A stretch of 64,000 nucleotides of DNA from Rhodothalassium salexigens DSM 2132 (GTDB taxonomy: Bacteria > Pseudomonadota > Alphaproteobacteria > Sphingomonadales > Rhodothalassiaceae), in assembly GCF_004341375.1 (NCBI RefSeq), contig NZ_SLXO01000003.1, forward strand, positions 186,001-250,000, read 5' to 3'. Under the pieces are notes generated by a model. It worked only from the letters and a program-made list of their open reading frames with translations, was not told the origin of the DNA and searched no databases. Position numbers and translations under genes: made by a program. Below are positions 1-8,076 of the stretch, in pieces. Numbering within the stretch: the first letter of the stretch is position 1; every line of letters starts with the position of its first letter.

Positions 1-211
1 AGCTTTGGATGTTGTTGCCCGTTTTCTCTAGAACTTTCGACATTGCTCCGTTCCCGCAGGCGCACTCCCAAATGTTTCCGTCAAAATTTTCGTTGTCAAT
101 AAGCGCATAAGTTGCCCAGGCAGGGGTCGGGTAAAAATCCGGCCCCTCTAGGTCAGCGTATCTTTTTAGCGCCGGTTTGAAGCTGCCATTGAGATTATAT
201 GTCTTGTCCAT
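1..211 (-). CDS. phage-type DNA methyltransferase-like protein, N-terminal fragment
   Basis: An open frame starts with ATG at 211 and runs without a stop off the left edge, giving 70 residues. It contains FYPTPAWAT (about residues 31-39) and then WECACGNGAMSK (about 50-61). The second is a glycine-rich SAM-binding motif I in the form seen in small methyltransferases of prophages and mobile elements. The catalytic motif would lie outside the window. Codon use is AT-rich, with many aaa, gaa and att codons, unlike every other gene here, so the gene is probably of foreign origin. No clear Shine-Dalgarno sequence precedes the ATG, but a promoter-like pair sits just upstream and could give a leaderless transcript. 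The methyltransferase family is inferred from motif I and the YPTP motif only. The substrate, DNA or otherwise, cannot be seen. Confidence 0.65.
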   Translation of the reverse strand, partial: MDKTYNLNGSFKPALKRYADLEGPDFYPTPAWATYALIDNENFDGNIWECACGNGAMSKVLEKTGNNIQS

Positions 212-219
212 AGCGTGTT

Positions 220-247
220 TTAATAGTTGAATCAGCGGTTTAGTCAA
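220..247 (-). promoter_or_regulatory. putative promoter for the methyltransferase-like gene
   Basis: On the minus strand TTGACT (242-247) and TATTAA (220-225) are separated by 16 bases, a good match to a sigma-70 promoter. Transcription would begin around 213, within a few bases of the ATG at 211, so the mRNA would be almost leaderless. The region is AT-rich, so chance matches are more likely than elsewhere in the window. Confidence 0.4.
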
Positions 248-425
248 GAGGCATGTGGTAAATTTTGGATCCTGTTCTGCGAAACATAGTTTTGAAAATA
301 TTCGATACTTTTTAATTTTAGTATATGCAGTGTTTTGACGCCCCTCCCCCTTTTCGCGCGCGCATACAAACGCCAAAATCGGGCGCCAGAGTAGTGCTGT
401 TGCCGTCAGAGGAGCGAGCCCGACC

Positions 426-2384
426 GTGAGCCGTGCCCCCCGAAGCCCGAAACCATCCCGCGCCCGCTCCTCCCGTGCCCCCCGTGCCTCTCGTGGCAAG
501 GGCGGCGAGGGCAGCGGTGGTGCCGGCGCGCCGGAGCCAGCGGCGCCCCGGCGCCCGGCCAAACGCCGCCGGCCGTTGTGGCGGCTGGCCTATTGGTCGG
601 TGGTGGTGGGCGTCTGGGCGGCGATCGCGGGCGTCGGCGGGCTGGTCTATCTGGCCCACGATCTGCCCGACCTGAACCGCCTGCCGGCGCCCAACCAGAA
701 GCAGGCCATCGTGGTCAAGACCGCCGGCGGCCAGACGCTCGCCACCTATGGCGCGGTCTATAACGACTGGCTGAGCTATGGCGAGATCCCCGAGGTCATG
801 GTGCTGGCGATCCTTGCCGCCGAGGATCGCCGGTTTTTCGACCATATGGGCGTCGACCCGCGCGGCGTGGCGCGCGCCGCCCTGGCCAATATCCGCGCCG
901 GCGCGCTGCGCCAGGGCGGCTCGACGCTGACCCAGCAATTGGCCAAGAACCTGTTCCTGACGCCCGAGCGCAGCCTCAAGCGCAAGGCCCAAGAGGTCAT
1001 GGTGGCGTTCTGGCTGGAACGCACCTTCGCCAAGTCAGAGCTGCTGGAGCTTTATCTCAACCGGGTTTATTTCGGTGCCGGAACCTATGGCATCGACGCC
1101 GCCGCGCGGACCTATTACGGCCATTCGGCGCGGCGTTTGAGCCTGGCCGAGGCGGCGTTGCTGGCCGGGTTGGTCAAGGCGCCGTCGGCCTATGCGCCCA
1201 CCAACGACCCCGAGCGCGCGTTCGAGCGCGCCTCGGTGGTGTTGGGCGCCATGGTCGACGCCGGCCTGATCACCGAGATGGCGGCGCGCCGCGCGCGCGC
1301 CGAGCCCGCGGCGATCCAGCCGAGCGCGCGCGCCGGCGACGTGCGCTATTTCACCGACTGGGTGGTGCGCCGGACCCGCGCGCTGACCGCCGAGACCGAG
1401 CGGCCGCTGACCGTCTACACCACCCTCGACCGACAGGCCCAGGCGGCGGCCGAACGGGCGCTCGGCGGCGCGCTGGGCACGGCGGGGCCGGCGCGCCGGG
1501 TGGCGCAAGGCGCGCTCGTTGCCCTGGCGCCCGACGGCGCGGTCCGGGCGATGACCGGCGGGCGCGCCTATGCCCGCAGCGAATACAACCGCGCGGTCCA
1601 GGCGCGCCGCCAGATGGGCTCGGCGTTCAAGCCGTTCGTCTACGCCGCCGCGCTCGAAGCCGGCATGGGCCCCGATACCTTGGTCGACGACGCACCGATC
1701 GCGGTCGACGGCTGGTCGCCGGAGAATTACGGCCGGTCCTATCGCGGCCCGGTAACCCTGTCCGAGGCGTTGAGCGTGTCGCTCAACACCGCCACCGTGC
1801 GCTTGCAGGAGCGGGTCGGGCGCGACCGCATCGTGGCCTTGGCCCGGCGCCTCGGCGTCGACGCGCCGCTCGAACCGGTGCGCAGCCTGGCGCTGGGGCC
1901 CGAGGAGATGAGCCTGCTCGACATCACCGGGGCCTATGCCCCGTTCGCCAATGGCGGCCGCGCCGCCGAGCCCTATGCGATCCTGGAGATCCACGCGCTC
2001 GACGGCGAACTGCTCTACCGCCGCCGGGCGCTGCCGCCCGAACAGGTGCTGAGCGCGGAGGTGGCGCAGACCATGGCGACCATGCTGGAAAACGTGGTCG
2101 AGTGGGGGACCGGCAAGCGCGCCCGCATCGACCGCCCGGCGGCCGGCAAGACCGGCACCAGCCAGGGCTTTCGCGACGCGGTGTTCGTCGGCTTCACCCA
2201 CGATCTGGTCGCCGGCGTCTGGCTCGGCAATGACGACGACACGCCCACCGACCGGGTCACCGGCGGCACCCTGCCGGCCGACATCTGGGCCGATTTCATG
2301 ATCGAAGCCCATGTGGGCCGGCCGGTGCGGCCCCTGGGCGGCGGCGCCTTGAAGGCCACTTTTACCGGCCCCGAGGCGGGCTGA
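426..2384 (+). CDS. class A penicillin-binding protein (PBP1A family)
   Basis: Bifunctional peptidoglycan synthase, anchored in the inner membrane, that polymerises glycan strands and cross-links stem peptides. The 652-residue protein has a basic, Ala/Pro-rich cytoplasmic tail (1-52), one membrane helix (about 54-76), a GT51 glycosyltransferase domain with the catalytic EDRRFFDH motif near 132-139 and the GGSTLTQQLAKN motif near 163, and a transpeptidase domain. The transpeptidase motifs are SAFK (serine near 399), SLN (near 452) and KTGTS (near 575). All key residues are present. The start is GTG with GGAG at 411-414 upstream. It stands alone at the edge of the AT-rich left segment and converges on the gene ending at 2393. 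Family is certain; the exact subclass (1A versus 1C) is less so, though the full C-terminus fits the 1A/2D type. Confidence 0.93.
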   Translation: MSRAPRSPKPSRARSSRAPRASRGKGGEGSGGAGAPEPAAPRRPAKRRRPLWRLAYWSVVVGVWAAIAGVGGLVYLAHDLPDLNRLPAPNQKQAIVVKTAGGQTLATYGAVYNDWLSYGEIPEVMVLAILAAEDRRFFDHMGVDPRGVARAALANIRAGALRQGGSTLTQQLAKNLFLTPERSLKRKAQEVMVAFWLERTFAKSELLELYLNRVYFGAGTYGIDAAARTYYGHSARRLSLAEAALLAGLVKAPSAYAPTNDPERAFERASVVLGAMVDAGLITEMAARRARAEPAAIQPSARAGDVRYFTDWVVRRTRALTAETERPLTVYTTLDRQAQAAAERALGGALGTAGPARRVAQGALVALAPDGAVRAMTGGRAYARSEYNRAVQARRQMGSAFKPFVYAAALEAGMGPDTLVDDAPIAVDGWSPENYGRSYRGPVTLSEALSVSLNTATVRLQERVGRDRIVALARRLGVDAPLEPVRSLALGPEEMSLLDITGAYAPFANGGRAAEPYAILEIHALDGELLYRRRALPPEQVLSAEVAQTMATMLENVVEWGTGKRARIDRPAAGKTGTSQGFRDAVFVGFTHDLVAGVWLGNDDDTPTDRVTGGTLPADIWADFMIEAHVGRPVRPLGGGALKATFTGPEAG

Positions 2385-2392
2385 GCGGCAGC

Positions 2393-3145
2393 TCAGGCGG
2401 CCGCCGACCGGGGCTCGCTGCCCTCGACCAGGCGATAGGCGAACAGGCCGGCGCCCGAGCGCTTGAGCCACGCCTCGGCGCGGCGGCGGTCGGGCGTGGT
2501 GCGGTCGACCAGCGCCCAGAAATGCGGCGAATGGTTCATCTGGCCCAGATGCGCCACCTCGTGGGCGGCCAGATAGTCGAGCACATAGGGCGGCGCCAGG
2601 ATCAGCCGCCAGGAAAAGCTCAAGGCGCCCTTGGGGCTGGCGCTGCCCCATTGCCGGCGGGTGTCCTTGACCGTCAGCCGGGCGACCCGGTGGCTGAGCC
2701 CGAGCCGCTCGGCGTGCACCGCCACCGCCGGCACAAGGTCGGCGCGCGCCTGATCCTTTAGCCAGCGGGCGAGCCGTCGGCCGGCCAGCTCCGCCGGGCC
2801 GCCGAGCACCAGGGTGTCGTCCGCCACGCGCGGCACACGCGGGGCTTGGGGGGCGTGGCGGACGGTCACCGGCACGCCGCGCAGCGGCAGCCGCGCGCCG
2901 GGCAGCACCGGCATGGGCGCGGGCAGGCTGGCGAGGGCGGCGTGCAGCCAGTCCGCCTTGCTCTCGGCGAACGCCAGCGCCTGGGCCAGGGCCATGCGCT
3001 CGGGCACCACCAGCACGGCGTCGCCGGCGACCCGGTCGAGCTTGAGCGTCGCGCGCCGCGCCCGGGCCGAGCGGCGCACCACCAAGGTCAGCGGCCCGTG
3101 CGGGCCGGCGATGCGGGCGCGCGTCGGCTCAGCCGAACGTCTCAT
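2393..3145 (-). CDS. YgjP-type zinc metallopeptidase (M48-like, DUF45)
   Basis: Predicted soluble zinc metalloprotease of 250 residues. The signature is [16 protein letters not shown] near residues 198-213: HExxH supplies two zinc ligands and the catalytic glutamate, and the following NHSPxFW is typical of the YgjP/WLM group. Upstream lies the conserved segment [19 protein letters not shown]. No membrane helix is present. The start chosen is ATG 3145, where the protein begins MRRSAEPTR; it overlaps the 3' end of the YcgN-type gene by 17 bases, so the two are probably translationally coupled. A longer frame extends upstream but that part is only a shadow of the neighbouring gene. Its cellular substrate is unknown. 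Confidence 0.85.
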   Translation of the reverse strand: MRRSAEPTRARIAGPHGPLTLVVRRSARARRATLKLDRVAGDAVLVVPERMALAQALAFAESKADWLHAALASLPAPMPVLPGARLPLRGVPVTVRHAPQAPRVPRVADDTLVLGGPAELAGRRLARWLKDQARADLVPAVAVHAERLGLSHRVARLTVKDTRRQWGSASPKGALSFSWRLILAPPYVLDYLAAHEVAHLGQMNHSPHFWALVDRTTPDRRRAEAWLKRSGAGLFAYRLVEGSEPRSAAA

Positions 3146-3605
3146 CGATATGGTCCTCAAGCGCGCCGGCCTGCTGTTCGGGCACCATGCGCCCGCGCAC
3201 CGAGATGCCGGCGCGGTGGACGGTTTCGGGGTCGCCCGAGACCAGCGGGTGCCACCAGGCCAGACCCTGGCCCTCCTGGACCAGGCGATAGGCGCAGGTC
3301 TCGGGCAGCCAGTGGAACTGGTCGACCAATTGCGGCGACAGGATCGCGCAGTCGGGCACCCGGCGCTTGCGGTTGGCATAGTCGCGGCAGCGCACGGTGT
3401 GGCGCGACAACAGCCGGCAGCCCACATTGGTATAGTGAACCTCGCCCGTGTCGGCGTCTTCGAGCTTGTGCAGACAGCATTTGCCGCAGCCGTCGCACAG
3501 CGATTCCCATTCCTCGGCGGTCATCTGGTCGAGCCGCTTGGTGCGCCAGAACGGGGCCGCGCCGGTGCGTTCAGCCCCCGACCGCCGGGTCGGCGACGCG
3601 CTCAC
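3129..3605 (-). CDS. YcgN family (UPF0260) cysteine-cluster protein
   Basis: Protein of 158 residues in the YcgN/YkgJ group. It has the family hallmarks [12 protein letters not shown] near residues 37-48, a cysteine in the VGCRLL segment, CRDY and DCAIL, and later CAYRL. The eight cysteines are thought to bind metal or an Fe-S cluster; the function is not established. The start is GTG 3605, whose GTGA overlaps the TGA of the SenC gene, and this places the family-typical [10 protein letters not shown] sequence after about 20 residues. A later ATG (MTAEEW) would cut into the conserved N-terminus. Sandwiched between senC and the YgjP-type gene with overlaps at both ends, so it is very likely in one operon. 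Confidence 0.88.
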   Translation of the reverse strand: MSASPTRRSGAERTGAAPFWRTKRLDQMTAEEWESLCDGCGKCCLHKLEDADTGEVHYTNVGCRLLSRHTVRCRDYANRKRRVPDCAILSPQLVDQFHWLPETCAYRLVQEGQGLAWWHPLVSGDPETVHRAGISVRGRMVPEQQAGALEDHIDETFG

Positions 3606-4213
3606 AGGCACGCCCCGACCCGCCGGGCGATGGCGTCCGGGCCGTCCTGGGCGGTGAAGTGGGTGATGTAGTGGCCGTCGGGGCCCATGAAGTAGATCAT
3701 CGCCGCATGGTTGATCAGATAGTCGTCGCCTTCGGGATCGCCGTCGATCGCGTAATAGACCCGGTAGGCCCGGGCGGCGGCGGCCACCTGTTCGGTGCTG
3801 CCGGTCAGGCCCAGGAAGCGGTCGTGGAACAGCGACAGATAGTCGCCGACCACCTCGGGGCGGTCGCGCTTGGGGTCGACGCTGACGAACACCGGCTGCA
3901 CGCGGTCGAGATCGGCGCCGGTTTCGGCCAGCCGGTCGAGGGCTGCGGTGATCCGTTGCAACTCGGTCGGGCAGACGTCGGGGCAGTGGGTGAAGCCGAA
4001 GAACAGCAGCGCGTAGCGACCGTCGAGGGCGGCTTGGGTGACCGGCGCGCCGCTGGTGTCGACCAATTCGAACGCGCCGCCGATCGGCACCGAGGGGTCG
4101 CCGGCGCAGGCACTGGCCCCGGTTGCGTCGGCGCTGTCGTTGGGGCCGGGGTCGCAGGCGGCGAGGGCTGCGGTCAGCGCCGCCAGAGCGGCAAGGCGGG
4201 GCAACGGGGCCAT
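3602..4213 (-). CDS. senC: SCO1/SenC family copper chaperone lipoprotein
   Basis: Copper-binding thioredoxin-fold protein for assembly of the CuA site of cytochrome c oxidase, also linked to redox signalling in phototrophs (SenC/PrrC). The 203-residue product has a lipoprotein signal with lipobox LAAC (Cys near 20), then the metal-binding CPDVC motif and the conserved distal histidine in YLINHAAM. All three metal ligands are present, and the length is normal. The start is ATG 4213. It heads a coupled minus-strand set and is divergent from the ankyrin gene. regB and regA lie about 2 kb away on the other strand; in Rhodobacter the equivalent senC/prrC gene is directly beside regA, so the association is kept here but loosened. 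Confidence 0.9.
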   Translation of the reverse strand: MAPLPRLAALAALTAALAACDPGPNDSADATGASACAGDPSVPIGGAFELVDTSGAPVTQAALDGRYALLFFGFTHCPDVCPTELQRITAALDRLAETGADLDRVQPVFVSVDPKRDRPEVVGDYLSLFHDRFLGLTGSTEQVAAAARAYRVYYAIDGDPEGDDYLINHAAMIYFMGPDGHYITHFTAQDGPDAIARRVGACL

Positions 4214-4272
4214 GATCGTCCTCCTCCACACACCGGGTACCCGCAGGCACGGCAGGCCCGCACGGGCGGACG

Positions 4273-4302
4273 TGGACAATCCGCGTCCGCGATCCCTATA
4301 TA
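4273..4302 (+). promoter_or_regulatory. putative promoter for the ankyrin/CobD-like pair
   Basis: TGGACA (4273-4278) and CTATAT (4296-4301) are separated by 17 bases. The second element equals the alphaproteobacterial minus-10 consensus. It lies about 90 bases upstream of the ATG at 4392, in the divergent region shared with senC. The TATATA core is a palindrome, so it could also serve the senC direction. Confidence 0.45.
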
Positions 4303-4391
4303 AGGCGTTGACGGCGGCGGCGAAAGCGATGCGCGTGACGGTGTGTCGACGGTCGCCCAGACCCGGTTCCCTTGCCCGAGGATCATCGATC

Positions 4392-4967
4392 ATGAAAGCG
4401 CTGCGATTAGGCTTTGTCCTGGCCATGACGATCGGCGGCGCCGGCGGTGCGGCTCTGTTGGGCCCGGCCGCAGTGGCGCAGTATTCGGACGGTTATCAGT
4501 TCATCAAGGCGGTCGAGGAAGACGACCTGCTCACCGCGCGGCAGAAGATGTTCAGCGGCGCCACCGCCAACGCCCGCAACGGCGACGGCGTGCCGGTGCT
4601 GGTCATGGCGGCCGACAATGGCAGCCTGAAGATGACCGACTTTCTGCTCGAAAACGGCGCCAATGTGAACATCAAGGACCGCCAGTCGGGCGAGACCGCC
4701 TTGATGCGCTTTACCCGGCGCGGCCATCTCGCCGGCGTCGAGGCGATGCTCAAGGCCGGCGCCGACCCCGACGTCACCGACCGCAACGGCGAAACCGCGC
4801 TGATGAAGGCGGCCCGCCTGCGCCGCTTCCGGGTCGTCGAGGCGTTGCTCGACGCCGGCGCCGATGTGGACAAGACCGACTATACCGGGCGCACCGCGCT
4901 CGCCTACGCCCAGGAAAACCGGGCGCGCAACATCTCGCGGGCGTTGATGGACGCCGGCGCGCGTTAG
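4392..4967 (+). CDS. exported ankyrin-repeat protein
   Basis: 191-residue protein with a cleavable signal peptide (hydrophobic segment about 6-28, likely cut after AVAQ) followed by four ankyrin repeats filling the rest of the chain. Repeat hallmarks such as GVPVLVMAADNG, ANVNIKD, GETALMKAARLR and GADVDKTDYTGRTAL are clear. Ankyrin repeats act as protein-binding surfaces; the partner is unknown. The start is the ATG at 4392, which gives a well-formed signal peptide; longer in-frame starts upstream would bury it. The CobD-like gene begins six bases after its stop, so the two are likely co-transcribed. Confidence 0.85.
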   Translation: MKALRLGFVLAMTIGGAGGAALLGPAAVAQYSDGYQFIKAVEEDDLLTARQKMFSGATANARNGDGVPVLVMAADNGSLKMTDFLLENGANVNIKDRQSGETALMRFTRRGHLAGVEAMLKAGADPDVTDRNGETALMKAARLRRFRVVEALLDAGADVDKTDYTGRTALAYAQENRARNISRALMDAGAR

Positions 4968-4972
4968 CGCCC

Positions 4973-5929
4973 ATGGGCGCCGAGGCGGTCCTCGCCTGGC
5001 CGGCACCGGCGCTGTTGCTCGCCGCGCTGCTGCTCGATCTGGCGCTCGGCGGGCGCCGCGGGCTCGGCCGGCTGCCGGCGCTCGACCGTCTGGCCGATCG
5101 CCTGGTCGACGCGGTCGCCCGGCCCCTGGCCCCCGACAGCGCGGTCAACGGCCTGGCCCTGCTGGGGCTCAGCATGGGCGCTTGGGGGGCCGCCGGCTGG
5201 GCGCTCGACCGCGTCGCCCTTGGCCATTGGCAGACCTGGCCGGTGTTGGTCCTGCTGCTCGCCCGGACCGTGCACCAGCGCGACACCTGGGACGCCATGC
5301 GCCGGCTGGCCCGGCGGCTCGACCGCGCGTCCGAGGGCGACCAGCATGCCGGTGTCCGGCTTGGACTGGCCGAGGGGCTGCGCCGCCTGGCCGACGGGCT
5401 GGTGGCCGGCAGCCTGGCGTTTCTGATCGCCGGCTTTGCGGGCCTGTTGGCATGGCGCGGCGCCATGGCGGTGGCCGCACGGCCCGGCGAGGCGGCGTTG
5501 GTGCGCGCGCCGGGGGCGCTCGCCCGGCCGGCGGCGCTGGCCACTCATTTGGTCGGCCTGGTCCCCGGCGCCCTCGCCTGGGCGCTGCTCCGCACCATCG
5601 GCTGGGCCGAGCCGCCGGCGCCGAGCAGTGCGTCGCGCGCGGTCTATCCCGCCGGCGACCTGTCCACCCATGCGGGCCACGGCCACGCGCTGTTCCTGTT
5701 GCCATCGAGCGCCCTGGCGCGCACGCTCAAGCTTCAGTTCCGGGTCGAGACCGGGGCCCAAGTGCTGTGGTTCGGCCCTGCCGACGGCCGCGCCCGCGCC
5801 GACATCGCCGACCTTTTGGAAGGCACCCGGCTGTTGCGCAAGGCGGTCGCCGGCGTGGTCGTGGGGCTGATGCTGGTGGTCGGCGGGCAGATGCTGTGGG
5901 CGGTCTGGGGCGGCGGTTTTGTCCCCTAA
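4973..5929 (+). CDS. CobD/CbiB-family membrane protein, divergent
   Basis: 318-residue polytopic membrane protein. The N-terminal ALLLDLALGG segment and a central AEGLRRLADGLVAG region resemble the CobD/CbiB family, where the corresponding SLAENLSDGVIAPLF segment is highly conserved. CobD joins aminopropanol phosphate to cobyric acid in cobalamin synthesis. Here the Glu-Asn and the following aromatic and proline residues of that motif are not kept, so enzymatic activity is doubtful and a paralogue with another role is possible. It follows the ankyrin gene by five bases and shows no link to cobalamin genes in the window. Assignment rests on remote similarity recognised by eye. Confidence 0.55.
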   Translation: MGAEAVLAWPAPALLLAALLLDLALGGRRGLGRLPALDRLADRLVDAVARPLAPDSAVNGLALLGLSMGAWGAAGWALDRVALGHWQTWPVLVLLLARTVHQRDTWDAMRRLARRLDRASEGDQHAGVRLGLAEGLRRLADGLVAGSLAFLIAGFAGLLAWRGAMAVAARPGEAALVRAPGALARPAALATHLVGLVPGALAWALLRTIGWAEPPAPSSASRAVYPAGDLSTHAGHGHALFLLPSSALARTLKLQFRVETGAQVLWFGPADGRARADIADLLEGTRLLRKAVAGVVVGLMLVVGGQMLWAVWGGGFVP

Positions 5930-6036
5930 CGGCGGTGTGACGGTGCGCCTCATCCCGCTGGCGGGTCGGCGCGTATAAACGGAGCGGCCGCGGCGGCTCG
6001 ACCGCGCTGTCTGTCTCAAGCCCACAAGGTGCTGCC

Positions 6037-7434
6037 ATGGCGTTCGACGACACGGCCGGGACCGCCGGCGGACCTTTCGCCCCCTGGTCCCGTACCGACG
6101 ATCCGCTGACCGCGCTGCCCACCGTGCGTCTGCGGATGCTGGTGTGGATCCGCTGGTGTGCGGTGTCGGGGCAATTGGCCACCCTGCTGATCGTGCAGTA
6201 CGGGCTCGGGCTGGACTATTCGATGGCGCTGCCGGTGGCCATTGTCGGTGCCACGGCGGCCTACAACCTGTCGCTGCACCTTCAGTATCCGCCGACGCAC
6301 CGGCTGTCCAACCGGGCGGCCATGCTGCATATGTTGTTCGATCAACTGCAATTGATGGCGCTGCTGGGGCTGACCGGCGGCATCGCCAACCCGTTCACGG
6401 TGCTGATGGTGGTGCCGGCAACGGTCGGTGCCATCACCCTGCCGCGTTGGGCCAGCCTGCGCCTGTTCGCGGCGACGGTGATGGGGGCGACGCTGATCGC
6501 CTTCGTTTATCGGCCCTTGCCCTGGGGCGACGACCCGTTGGTGCTGAACGACACCTATCTCGCCGGCTGTTGGATCGCGGTGATGACCACGGTCAGCTTT
6601 CTGGCTGCCTATGTGGCGCAGGTGTCGGTGGAGGCGCGGCGGCGCGACCGGGCCTATGCGACGCTCGAGCGGACGCTGGCGGGCGAGCGGCAACTCTCGG
6701 CGCTCGGTGCGCTGTCGGCGGCGGCGGCGCACGAACTGGGCACGCCGCTCGGCACCATCAAGTTGGCGGCGCGCGAGATTACCCAGGAACTCGACCCCGC
6801 GGACCCGCTGTATGAGGAAGCGGCGCTGATCGACACGCAGGCCACACGGTGTCGCGACATTCTCAAGCGCATGACCGAAGCGGGGCGGCTCGACGCGCCG
6901 TCGTCGCCGTTCCCGTTCGCGTCCCCCGAAGCGTTGATGCGCGAGATCGTCGGCCCCTATGAAAGCGACGAGCGCGGCCCGGAGATCGCCATCCAGGTGG
7001 AGCGTCCCGACCTCGACCCCGGGGCCGTGCCGGTCATTCCGCGTCGGCCGGAGATCATGCAGGCGCTGGGAAATTTCGTCGAGAATGCCACCGACTTTGC
7101 ACGCGACCGGGTTGACGTTAACATCCGTTGGGATCGCGACACGCTGGCCATCGCCATCGTCGACGATGGCCCGGGATTCGACGCGACGATCCTGTCGCAT
7201 CTTGGCGAACCCTATGTGTCGAATCGGCGCATCGGCTCGATCGAGCGGGCGGAAGCGCATGGCGCCGGCGGGCTTGGCCTTGGAATTTTTATTGCCAAGA
7301 CCCTGTTGGAGAGAACCGGTGCCCGGGTCAAATTCGTAAATACGTCCGATAAGGGGGCTCGTGTGGATGTCATCTGGCCCCGGTCTCGCCTGGATGCCCA
7401 GGGCGACCCGGGGCTCCCGGGGCCAGCGTGCTAG
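6037..7434 (+). CDS. regB: redox sensor histidine kinase RegB/PrrB/ActS
   Basis: Membrane sensor kinase of 465 residues that controls photosynthesis, carbon and nitrogen fixation and respiration genes in response to redox state. Six predicted membrane helices (about 30-200) include the quinone-linked heptapeptide GGIANPF (114-120). The phosphorylation site is His232 in AAAAHELGTPLGT. A cysteine at about 272 (in TRCRDIL) matches the redox-active cysteine of RegB. The ATPase domain has N-box FVENATDFA, DDGPGFD and GAGGLGLGIFIAKTLLE. All functional residues are present. The regA start lies 27 bases after its stop, so they form an operon. Confidence 0.95.
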   Translation: MAFDDTAGTAGGPFAPWSRTDDPLTALPTVRLRMLVWIRWCAVSGQLATLLIVQYGLGLDYSMALPVAIVGATAAYNLSLHLQYPPTHRLSNRAAMLHMLFDQLQLMALLGLTGGIANPFTVLMVVPATVGAITLPRWASLRLFAATVMGATLIAFVYRPLPWGDDPLVLNDTYLAGCWIAVMTTVSFLAAYVAQVSVEARRRDRAYATLERTLAGERQLSALGALSAAAAHELGTPLGTIKLAAREITQELDPADPLYEEAALIDTQATRCRDILKRMTEAGRLDAPSSPFPFASPEALMREIVGPYESDERGPEIAIQVERPDLDPGAVPVIPRRPEIMQALGNFVENATDFARDRVDVNIRWDRDTLAIAIVDDGPGFDATILSHLGEPYVSNRRIGSIERAEAHGAGGLGLGIFIAKTLLERTGARVKFVNTSDKGARVDVIWPRSRLDAQGDPGLPGPAC

Positions 7435-7461
7435 GCTGGCCCGCGCGTAAGGAGACGTACG

Positions 7462-8025
7462 ATGGATATGGTAGTCGAAAAGGAAGCGCCTGTGGCGGTC
7501 GAGACCGGCACGGTCCTGGTGGTCGATGACGACAAGCCCTTCCGGGAACGGCTCAGCCGCTTCTTCGAGCGCCAGGGGTTCGACGTGGTGTCGTGCACCG
7601 GCGTGGTCGAGGCGCGCGCCCAGGCGGCGCAATTGAAGCCGGCGTTCGCGGTGGTCGACATGCGCCTGGACGACGGCAATGGCGTCGATCTGGTCGAGGA
7701 ATTGCGCGCGATCCGCGCCGACATGCGGGTGGTCATCCTCACAGCCTACGGCAATCTGGCCAGCGCGGTGGCGGCGATCCGCACCGGGGCGGTGGACTAT
7801 CTGGCCAAGCCCGCCGACCCCGAAGATGTGGTCAAATCGCTGACCGCCGACCGCGGCGAACGGCCCGAACCGCCGGAAAACCCCATGTCGGCCGACCGGG
7901 TGCGCTGGGAGCATATCCAGCGGGTCTATGAATTGTGCAACCGCAACGTGTCGGAGACCGCGCGGCGGCTCAACATGCACCGCCGGACCCTGCAACGCAT
8001 TCTGGCCAAGCGCTCGCCGCGCTAG
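7462..8025 (+). CDS. regA: response regulator RegA/PrrA/ActR
   Basis: 187-residue DNA-binding response regulator partnered with RegB. The receiver domain has the acidic pocket VVDDDKPF near 17-24, the phosphoacceptor aspartate at about 66 (VVDMRLDDGNG) and the conserved lysine in LAKPADPEDV. A proline-containing linker (EPPENPM) leads to a Fis-type helix-turn-helix, ELCNRNVSETARRLNMHRRT, that is almost invariant in this family. AAGGAG at 7449-7454 fits the ATG at 7462. Known targets elsewhere include puf, puc, bch and cbb operons, so the bch and crt genes near 42-53 kb are plausible targets, though no site was demonstrated. Confidence 0.95.
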   Translation: MDMVVEKEAPVAVETGTVLVVDDDKPFRERLSRFFERQGFDVVSCTGVVEARAQAAQLKPAFAVVDMRLDDGNGVDLVEELRAIRADMRVVILTAYGNLASAVAAIRTGAVDYLAKPADPEDVVKSLTADRGERPEPPENPMSADRVRWEHIQRVYELCNRNVSETARRLNMHRRTLQRILAKRSPR

Positions 8026-8076
8026 GGCGGCTCGGCTTGCATGGGCGGTGCGGTTCTGCCCGGTGGCTGAGCGGCT

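Noticed and set aside
1035-2651. Long minus-strand open frame opposite the PBP gene
   Set aside because: High-GC coding DNA gives long antisense frames; the PBP frame has all catalytic motifs and the antisense one has none.
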